From: Siphonodentalium dalli
Taxonomy: Eukaryota > Mollusca > Scaphopoda > Gadilida > Siphonodentaliidae
DNA: 64,000 nt
Assembly (NCBI GenBank): GCA_032622095.1
Contig: CP136066.1
Span: 50,752,911-50,816,910 of the forward strand
Reading direction: 5' to 3'
A program made the position numbers and the translations under genes. The notes under the pieces are model-generated. The model saw only the letters and a program-made list of their open reading frames with translations, was not told where the DNA came from and did not search any database. Every line of letters begins with the position of its first letter. Within the stretch, counting starts at the first letter, position 1. This document shows positions 59,101 to 64,000 of this stretch, one piece after another.

Positions 59101-61906
59101 ATGATGTGCAAGCTTTGAGTATAAGGCCAATAAAAATAAATACCCGATCACTCAGGCAATTTTATGGATGTGCCAACCCCAAAATAGTCCTGGGCGGGAA
59201 GGTCACAATAGTTTATTATTCAATTGGAAGGGTGGCTAGGTAATAAAAGCAAACGGCAGACAGAAAAATATACATACAAGAGCACAACGATTCATATTCA
59301 TTGGTCGTAAATGTTCAGATATTAAATCAACGCTCCCGTTACAAAATAAATTTGGGTTTTCATGGTTTGATATTTCCGAAGTACGAAACCAGTGTATACT
59401 TTCATCGCCTAGCTTTGTTTTATCTATTCAGCGCTTTCAAATTAACTTTACGTCTCAATTTCGGGTAAAAAAAAGTTTGGCCAAATGAAATTTTTATTGT
59501 TCAATTTCAAAAATAATTGGCCATTGGCCAATTTGGCCACCAACTTCGTGAACACTGGTGGTGATATATATTTTATTATAATTACAGTAAAGACATATTA
59601 TGGACTTCGGGTGCGTGAAACTGATAAGTTAATATTCAGGCGCTATGCCAAAGGGAGGAATGTAGCGTTCTAATATCGCCGAAAGTCTCAAGCAAATCGA
59701 CCGTACCACTCCATAGAAAACATCATCTGAACTATGCTCAATTGAAATATTTACTTCTCAATTCGGGATGCAACTATCGGCAATAAACTAATGTAAAAAT
59801 AACTACTTGAGCAAGTTTATTCTCCATTTCTATTTGATCACCCTACCAGAGTGTTCACATATATATATATATATATAAGTAACTTCAGAAACCTATCAGG
59901 AATAATTTATAATAACCAGAAACCCTCTGCATTCACACAATTAGCTCCCGTAGGAATCAGTACATTTCGCAATATAGTTTACATGAAAATTTCCCTTCGT
60001 GGTGTCCACTTCACAAAATGTAATGAACCATATATGACACTTCAAGCCAACCGTGTATACGCACACGCTGTGTGTTGTTATTGCAAGACTGTGTTGGAAT
60101 CTCTTCAGGATTCACGCACTTTGTTTAATTAACTCTGCCATTTAAAATCCACTGATCCCAATCAATCTGGAAGTTATTTCGTAAATGAATAATCACCCTA
60201 TTTGGCATTTAATTCTCAGAATCCAGGATGATGCTAAGCGTGACTTTTAACGACGGCCTAATGTGCAATGTGAATTGTTAGATCTCAAAGATATACGATC
60301 TCTTATTACAGACGCCAGATTCATTCGGGAGCATGTTGGAACTGTGTTGGAAAGGAACTAAAACAGTAGATCTGGGAAATGAAAACACACGTAAATTTCT
60401 GCAGGATGGTGATGAAGTCATTATGACAGGTGAGTCATGAATATCATCAGGATGGTGATGAAGTCATTATGACAGGTAAGTCGTGATAAAGTCATTATGA
60501 CAGGTGAGTCATGAATATCGGCAGGATGGTGATGAAGTCATTATGACAGGCGAGTTGTAAATTTCTGCAGGATGGTGATGAAGTCATTATGACAGGTGAG
60601 TCATGAATATTGGCAGGATAGTGATGAAGTCATTATGACAGGAGAGTCGTGAATAGTGATGAAGTCATTATGACAGGTAAGTCGTGATGAAGTCATTATG
60701 ACAGGCGAGTTGTAAATTTATGCAGGATGGTGATGAAGTCATTATGACAGGTGAGTCATGAATAGTGATGAAGTCATTATGACAGGTGAGTCACCAATAG
60801 TGATGAAGTCATTATGACAGGTGAGTCGTGAATAGTGATGAAGTCATTATGACAGGTGAGTCGTGAATATCAGCAGTTTTAAAGGGACAACAATCTTTTC
60901 ATGAATCATGGCGGGAGCTGCGATTGTGCAGCATTAAAGATCCTGTGCCTGTGCATTCTTTTGTATATGCTAGTCTCCCATAGGAATCCTCGCATATATA
61001 AGAGAATGCTCTGGCTTGCAAGGTCAATGTAAATATTGTTAGGCCAATGTATTCTCTGATCATACAAATTTGTTGTGTCTACTGTTACAATGAGAGCCAT
61101 CAGATATCAAAATGGATTCTACACAGAACGAAACAATCAAATTAGCCTTGACTACATCATTGTTGAGCAGTAAGATAGGGGGTTACCTTTAAAATGTTCA
61201 CGCAAATCACGACTATACCAGGACTTTGGTGTACTGATTAAAAACAAATCTACGGCAATGGTGAGAGTATTGAAATTCTTACCAATTATAATCATTATTC
61301 CAAAATACTGCCCAGCACTAGAGAAGTGGCACATATTAGGGAGAAGATGTCTCCCAAGTCCAAGCCTCAATTTAGTGTATCTGACATTTACAGAATGAGG
61401 TCCCCAGAGGGTGAATTGAGTGAAGCTATCCCACACAGCGGGCTAGCATCACCTTATTCTGCTTTGGCTTCACCTGTTATGGGAGACCTAGGATCAGATT
61501 GAAGTTCCCCAGTTGATTTTGGTGATGATCACCCATTTGTCACCTCGATTATGCATTTTATCTTCTACAAATTAGGGGATATAGAAACTGAACAGAATGG
61601 GGCACAAAAGTAACTAAAAACAATATTAATTTGAGACTATAGATACTTCCCAAAAGATGAGGCCTGGGCAGAATGATGTATCCAGAGGGTGAATTTGGTG
61701 TTGCTTTCCCACCGTGTGGGATAGTGTCACTAAATTCACCATCTGGGAACCTCAGTCTGCGAATGACAGACACACTAATTCAAGGCTTGATTCAGAATTG
61801 AATCTATAATACTCCCGTTTCAGGTCACTGCCAGGGTGAAGGTCACAGAGTTGGATTTGGAACATGCTCCGGGAAAGTTCTACCAGTGTTGTCGTCACAG
61901 TCATAG
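52989..61906 (+). CDS. FAH: Fumarylacetoacetase (3' part, seven exons)
   Basis: FAH hydrolyses 4-fumarylacetoacetate to fumarate and acetoacetate, the last step of tyrosine breakdown; the family acts as a cytosolic, metal-dependent homodimer. Exons are 52989-53141, 55831-55961, 57501-57576, 58481-58527, 58975-59076, 60312-60429 and 61824-61906 (710 coding bases, TAG stop at 61904). Joined in frame they match human residues 185-419 with no internal length change, ending one residue longer. Visible family residues in human numbering are Glu199 and Glu201 ('FELEM'), Asp233 ('MNDW'), Gln240 and Tyr244 ('IQKWEY'), Lys253 and Thr257 ('GKNFGTT'), Thr350 ('ASGTISG') and Glu364 ('MLELCW'). Every intron has GT-AG ends and there is no frameshift, so the gene looks functional. 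The N-terminal part, including Asp126 and the His133 catalytic region, is not in the window and should lie upstream of the satellite array. Confidence 0.97.
53248..53298. repeat. Short hairpin
   Basis: The arm 'cactaaattcgatt' (53,248-53,261) has its exact reverse complement at 53,285-53,298. Pairing extends a few bases inward to 'gagc'/'gctc' with a one-base bulge. It ends two bases before the left target duplication of the hAT-type element. Confidence 0.7.
53308..53837. mobile_element. Non-autonomous hAT-type transposon with 8-bp target duplication
   Basis: The left end is CAGGGAAGGATCCAGGG and the right end is its reverse complement with one mismatch (16 of 17). The element is flanked by exact copies of ATGAGGTT at 53,300-53,307 and 53,838-53,845. 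Eight-base duplications and CAGGG-type ends are typical of the hAT superfamily. At 530 bp with no transposase frame it is non-autonomous. It contains a twin-palindrome element near 53,534-53,715, either as a nested insertion or as its normal filling. Confidence 0.88.
53534..53715 (+). mobile_element. Twin-palindrome MITE-like element, copy 2, nested in the hAT-type element
   Basis: It begins with 'ttaaccctttcatgact', the same end seen inverted at 52,875-52,890. It carries one decayed palindrome (53,582-53,654), the linker 'accttgtaagccagtgcatt' shared with copy 1, and a truncated second palindrome that breaks off into 'gggatctttaatgctgcacc'. Confidence 0.65.
54416..54806. mobile_element. piggyBac-type MITE with TTAA target sites and two inverted palindromes
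   Basis: TTAA sits at both borders (54,412-54,415 and 54,807-54,810). With the TTAA included, the ends read TTAACCCTTTACCCAAC and, inverted, TTAACCTTTTACCCAAC (16 of 17). TTAA duplication with CCCTTT-like ends is typical of piggyBac relatives. Inside are two perfect-stem 69-bp palindromes, 54,442-54,510 and 54,590-54,658, and the second is the exact reverse complement of the first. The inverted relation extends outward to 'ccctgt'/'acaggg'. There is no coding capacity. Confidence 0.82.
54442..54658. repeat. Two perfect-stem 69-bp palindromes in mirror arrangement
   Basis: Each palindrome has 27-bp arms with no mismatch, then a further five-base pair (cgacc/ggtcg or its complement) and a three-base loop. 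The two are inverted copies, so the block can form either two short hairpins or one long foldback around a 79-bp AT-rich spacer. Decayed versions occur at 52,670, 52,766, 53,582 and 60,947. Confidence 0.9.
54870..55117. mobile_element. Mariner-type foldback MITE, copy 1, with a duplicated arm
   Basis: The ends read TA-CAGTAATT and, inverted, TA-CAGTAATGC. CAGT termini flanked by TA are typical of Tc1/mariner relatives. Most of the element is a foldback: 'ccacagcagaattatgggta' near the left end is inverted near the right end. The segment 'gagctttccgatgaatggca' and what follows, to 'agccatattt', occurs twice in tandem (54,970-55,012 and 55,013-55,052), an internal duplication absent from the copy at 62,047. 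Confidence 0.82.
55831..55961 (+). CDS. FAH: FAH exon equal to human exon 9
   Basis: The acceptor 'atatttacag' ends at 55,830 and the donor is 'gtgact' at 55,962. The exon is 131 bp, phase 1 to phase 0, starting with [18 protein letters not shown]. It carries substrate-contact residues Gln240 and Tyr244 and metal-contact residues Lys253 and Thr257 (human numbering). An open frame begins upstream with an in-frame ATG, but the conserved sequence starts exactly at the acceptor. Confidence 0.96.
56715..56845 (+). repeat. Two-copy tandem repeat of about 65 bp
   Basis: The sequence starting 'ttaaccctttctatactaa' and ending 'gatcagataataag' occurs twice in a row, at 56,715-56,779 and about 56,781-56,845. 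The copies differ by several substitutions and small indels. Confidence 0.85.
56719..57002. mobile_element. Putative TTAA-flanked MITE
   Basis: The left border reads TTAACCCTTTCTATACTAA and the right border, inverted, reads TTAACCCTTTAATCCTAAA. Ten bases match exactly and the TTAA sites are at 56,715-56,718 and 57,003-57,006. The left part is a tandem duplication (56,715-56,845). The short matching terminus makes this weaker than the element at 54,416. Confidence 0.55.
57391..57412 (+). repeat. (GTT)n microsatellite
   Basis: Seven consecutive GTT trinucleotides in the intron, about 90 bases upstream of the next acceptor. Confidence 0.95.
57501..57576 (+). CDS. FAH: FAH exon equal to human exon 10
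   Basis: The acceptor 'caattctag' ends at 57,500 and the donor 'gtaagg' starts at 57,577. The exon is 76 bp, phase 0 to phase 1, encoding [20 protein letters not shown] and five more residues. Its length and phase equal those of human exon 10. Confidence 0.95.
57604..57905. mobile_element. Terminal-hairpin element family, copy 1
   Basis: The long inverted ends share 'aaattcaccctctg', then 'acctcattctgct' and 'agccct', over about 55 bp with a few mismatches. The interior ('gagactatagatacttccca' near 57,820 and 'cacctcgattatgcatttta' near 57,732) is shared with 61,362-61,790 and 63,660-64,000. It has no transposase. It fills part of the 904-bp intron 57,577-58,480; the rest of that intron, 57,906-58,480, shows nothing I recognise. 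Confidence 0.78.
58481..58527 (+). CDS. FAH: FAH exon equal to human exon 11
   Basis: The acceptor 'tttttttcag' ends at 58,480 and the donor is 'gtatga' at 58,528. The exon is 47 bp, phase 1 to phase 0: the split Gly codon, then [15 protein letters not shown]. It is too short to find by open frame alone; length, phase and the conserved 'ICKSNFK' support it. The following 447-bp intron shows nothing beyond AT-rich sequence. Confidence 0.94.
58975..59076 (+). CDS. FAH: FAH exon equal to human exon 12
   Basis: The acceptor 'attttacag' ends at 58,974 and the donor 'gtaagt' starts at 59,077. The exon is 102 bp and phase 0 at both ends. It starts [19 protein letters not shown] and ends 'ASGTISGT', with the substrate-contact Thr350 in the last segment. 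Confidence 0.96.
59077..60311 (+). other. FAH intron after the human exon 12 equivalent
   Basis: This 1,235-bp AT-rich intron contains a short (AT)n run at 59,859-59,877. Two open frames (59,485-59,673 and 59,851-60,132) have no recognisable domain and no coding-like composition. I recognised no transposon in it. Confidence 0.75.
59859..59877. repeat. (AT)n microsatellite
   Basis: An uninterrupted alternating AT run of 19 bases. Confidence 0.95.
60312..60429 (+). CDS. FAH: FAH exon equal to human exon 13
   Basis: The acceptor 'ttattacag' ends at 60,311 and the donor 'gtgagt' starts at 60,430. The exon is 118 bp, phase 0 to phase 1, and includes '[14 protein letters not shown]' with Glu364 and ends '[10 protein letters not shown]'. 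Its last 30-40 bases and donor are the founder unit of the adjoining minisatellite. The first donor is chosen because any later one reads into an in-frame TGA at 60,438-60,440. Confidence 0.95.
60392..60876 (+). repeat. Minisatellite made from an exon end and its splice donor (12 copies)
   Basis: The unit core is 'gatgaagtcattatgacag' followed by a donor-like hexamer. Copy 1 is the true exon end. Donor-like sites follow at 60,476 (gtaagt), 60,504, 60,596, 60,751, 60,786, 60,821 and 60,856 (gtgagt) and 60,677 (gtaagt). Two copies have gcgagt (60,550 and about 60,705) and one has gagagt (about 60,642). Units are about 35-60 bp because they begin at different points in the exon; the longer ones keep 'taaatttctgcaggatgg' or a close variant from further upstream in the exon. 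Confidence 0.93.
60890..61058 (+). mobile_element. Twin-palindrome MITE-like element, copy 3, truncated
   Basis: It shares 'gcattaaagatcctgtg' and the 'ggagctgc' stretch with copy 1 in the opposite orientation. It contains one full 69-bp palindrome (60,947-61,015), the 27-bp linker, and the first bases of the second palindrome, and is cut at about 61,058. It lies in the 1,394-bp last FAH intron. Confidence 0.65.
61362..61790. mobile_element. Terminal-hairpin element family, copy 2
   Basis: The inverted ends run from about 'caagcct' through AGTGTATCTGACATTT on the left; the right end, inverted, reads AGTGTGTCTGTCATTC. Each end is itself a hairpin: 'cagaatgaggtccccagagg' and its later inverted counterpart fold back near 61,393-61,470, and similarly at 61,669-61,760. 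The interior matches copies 1 and 3. The right end is about 35 bp from the last FAH acceptor. Confidence 0.75.
61824..61906 (+). CDS. FAH: FAH last coding exon, equal to human exon 14
   Basis: The acceptor 'cccgtttcag' ends at 61,823. The exon encodes the split Gly, then [20 protein letters not shown] and VLSSQS before TAG at 61,904-61,906. The 'GFG.C.GKVLP' C-terminal signature is that of animal FAH. The tail is one residue longer than in human. Confidence 0.95.
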
Positions 61907-62712
61907 CATCTATATATCGAAGAAATACTCCGGATTGTTTTATAGAAATGTATAAATTATTAACAGAGTTTGTGATCTCATCTGTATCTGTATCATATTC
62001 TACCATTCCTGTTTACTGCATATGGCAGAACTTTGAGAAATCATAATACAGTAATGCCCTAAATAATCGACTCCTTAACCACAGCAGAATTATGGGTAAC
62101 TTTTCACCATATAGTCAGTAATATGGCTTGTTACCATTCATCGGAAAGCTCTCACTGAGAGCTTTCCAATGAATGGCAACAAGCCATATTTCCGACTAAA
62201 TTACCCATAATTCTGCTGTGGTTAATGAGTTGATTATTTAGAGCATTACTGTATAAGATTATCATCTGATGTCTTGAAACATGTGTGAGTGTGATAGAAA
62301 TAGTAACATATACTGTACTGCCCTGAGTAAATAACTCATCAAAATGGGGTGCCCCCTCCCAGTTAAATCGCATTTTGGTTAGAATTTGAACGCGGTTTAT
62401 AAATGCATAGGATCATCAATTGGTATGAAACGGTAACTTCCAATACAATTGCAGCTCCAGAAAATTTAAATATGTCATAGAAATGTAATTTGCCGACAGT
62501 CAGCAGTTAGCTAGAGTGTATTGGCAGTCAAGGAATATAACCAGGGTTTCTTTACTGCATTTAATCGAGGTGCCCCACAATCACTGAACCATTAACAGCA
62601 GCGCAGTTATGGTTAACTGCAGTTATAAATGCATAATAAACCCAGTTACTGGATCAATTACTTATGGCATTACAGTATGCATGTGTGCTGAGATATATAC
62701 ATTAGTTTGAAT
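61907..62712 (+). other. FAH: Downstream region and probable 3' UTR of FAH
   Basis: No coding sequence is recognisable here. A mariner-type foldback occupies 62,047-62,254, close enough to fall in the 3' UTR. The first canonical AATAAA I see after the stop is at 62,635-62,640. That would give a UTR of about 730 bases containing the foldback, but an earlier non-canonical signal is equally possible. Confidence 0.4.
62047..62254. mobile_element. Mariner-type foldback MITE, copy 2
   Basis: It is bounded by TA with CAGTAATGC ends in inverted orientation. It shares 'ccacagcagaattatgggta' and the 'gaaagctctc'/'gagagctttc' hairpin tip with copy 1 at 54,870. It has a single arm on each side, so it represents the form before the arm duplication seen in copy 1. 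Confidence 0.85.
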
Positions 62713-63205
62713 TAGAGCCCGGCGAATTGGCAGTTTGCACTCAAACCGAATTGAATCGGCCAAATGATATCGAATCGAATCTTTGAATCGAATCTTACCA
62801 ACCTGATTTTGATTACTAATTCTGACTGTTAAAGTTGTGTTGCATTTACATTTTCCCACATAACATTTGAACTTGAGTTGACGAAACTGACAGTATGAAT
62901 ACATATATTGTATTGTGCTTTGCCCGCAATGATAATCACTATAACTGAGAATCTGGAATGCAGTTGTTACATTGAATATTGGGAGAAATAAAGTGCCAAC
63001 TGGATGGTTTAATTTCATCAACGATTAAGATTTTAACATGATGTGTGCCAATGTCCTCACTTTGACAACAACCGAAAAGAAATAAACACAGTTATTTAGA
63101 AAACTAAAACATTTTTTGTTTTGTGCTGAATCGGCCACTGATATCGAATCATCGGGAGTATATTGAATCGAATCAAATCGAATTTCGAAGCTTTGCCAGG
63201 CTCTA
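62713..63205. mobile_element. Non-autonomous hAT-type transposon with TAGAGCC ends and 8-bp target duplication
   Basis: The left end is TAGAGCCCGGCGAA and the right end, inverted, is TAGAGCCTGGCAAA. Exact copies of GTTTGAAT flank it at 62,705-62,712 and 63,206-63,213. Subterminal regions on both sides are rich in 'gaatcgaatc' and contain 'aatcggcca' and 'atatcgaatc'. At 493 bp it has no transposase, and the minus-strand open frames over it look incidental. Its ends differ from the hAT-type element at 53,308, so it is a separate family. Confidence 0.85.
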
Positions 63206-63213
63206 GTTTGAAT

Positions 63214-63659
63214 GTGACAGAACATTATGTATATCTAAATATCAATTGTAACATTATATAATTCTATGCATTTGAGCACATGACAGCTTTAATGGGAAAT
63301 TTGTGTTCTTTGATATAAATCAGTTTTCTAAGTTTGTGTTCCTTATTTTACTGGTATGTGCAATATTTTAATGTTGTTACCAAACGCGTACATCACATAT
63401 TGCATGTGATGTTGTCACCAATCCTAATTCTGCCTTTTACATTATAGCTTGATGTTCAGTCTTTTGAAAAGCAAATTCTGATGGACATTTCCTGTAACTT
63501 TCCTTCATACTCCCATCATTACGAAAGTCAGATGATGTCTAGTAAATGCGTTGCATATGAGAATAACACTGAGCTTAACTTGTCTGATAAAGGCATCATT
63601 TGTGAAAGTCATTACACTTGTAATGATGTGCACGCAATCTGAAAAATCATGCTGATTCG
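63214..63659. other. Unassigned AT-rich region
   Basis: I see no open frame with coding character, no RNA gene and no recognised repeat here. Confidence 0.6.
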
Positions 63660-64000
63660 CCCAAGATAGAACACATGGGGCACAATGAGAGCAAGCCTGG
63701 ATATGGTGTGTCTCAACTGCTATGGGTGAACTGGGATCAGATAGAAGTGTCCCAGTAGAAGTTGATGATGTTCACCCATTAGTCACCTCAATTATGCAAT
63801 TTACTTCTGCAGATATAGCAACGGAGCAGAATTGTATATAAAAACAATGTTAATGTGAGACTATAGATACTTTCCAGAAGATGAGGCCTGAGCAGAATGA
63901 GGTCCCCAGAGGGTGAATTTGTTGATACTAGCCCGCTGTGCTGGGTAACATCACTTAATTCACCCTCTGGGCACCTCATTCTGCAAATGTCAGACACACT
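63660..64000. mobile_element. Terminal-hairpin element family, copy 3, reaching the window edge
   Basis: It shares the interior ('gagactatagatac' near 63,857) and the right terminal hairpin (63,892-63,983, 'gcagaatgaggtccccagag' folding with its inverted copy) with copies 1 and 2. The last visible bases, 'gtcagacacact', equal the right end of copy 2 at 61,765-61,776. The left end is more decayed and its boundary is approximate. Confidence 0.7.

Noticed and set aside
59851-60132. 93-codon open frame
   Set aside because: It starts in an (AT)n run inside an FAH intron and has no recognisable domain.
60392-60876. Alternative exons encoded by the minisatellite copies
   Set aside because: No copy has an upstream acceptor of reasonable quality, and read-through meets TGA soon after the first donor, so I treat the copies as repeat only.
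62662-63021. 119-codon minus-strand open frame
   Set aside because: It overlaps the border and interior of a 493-bp non-autonomous hAT-type element and has no transposase similarity that I can see.

Overview
The window is animal (metazoan) nuclear DNA. It has intron-split coding sequence with GT-AG splice sites, AT-rich introns, many short non-autonomous DNA transposons and a very large satellite array. The encoded protein and the transposon types fit an invertebrate, probably marine, but the sequence alone does not fix the species.

Region 1 (1 to about 52,560) is one uninterrupted head-to-tail satellite array. Its monomer is mainly 44 bp or 42 bp, with rarer 43, 40 and 37 bp forms. It is about 34% GC and has roughly 1,200 copies, all in one orientation. 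The array starts before the window, so its true length is larger. Monomer variants are arranged in long blocks that have themselves been copied with lags of about 1.7, 2.8, 4.9, 6.4 and 9.0 kb, giving a nested higher-order structure. No gene was found in it; the long minus-strand open frames are a by-product of 42-bp (14-codon) units.

Region 2 (52,561 to 61,906) holds the 3' half of a fumarylacetoacetase gene (FAH) on the + strand. Seven exons encode the equivalent of human residues 185 to 419, with every C-terminal metal and substrate residue I could check present. Exon boundaries match human exons 7 to 14 by position and phase, except that human exons 7 and 8 are one exon here. The 5' exons (human 1 to 6) are not in the window. 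If the locus is intact and correctly assembled, the whole satellite array therefore lies in one FAH intron, which would exceed 52 kb.

The FAH introns are loaded with short DNA transposons: a hAT-type element with an exact 8-bp target duplication, a piggyBac-type element with TTAA ends, a mariner-type foldback, a family built of 69-bp palindromes, and a terminal-hairpin family. The 3' end of one exon, with its splice donor, has been amplified into a 12-copy minisatellite just inside the following intron.

Region 3 (61,907 to 64,000) is downstream sequence with a second mariner-type foldback, a second hAT-type element with an exact 8-bp target duplication, and a third copy of the terminal-hairpin family that reaches the window edge. 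No second gene was recognised.
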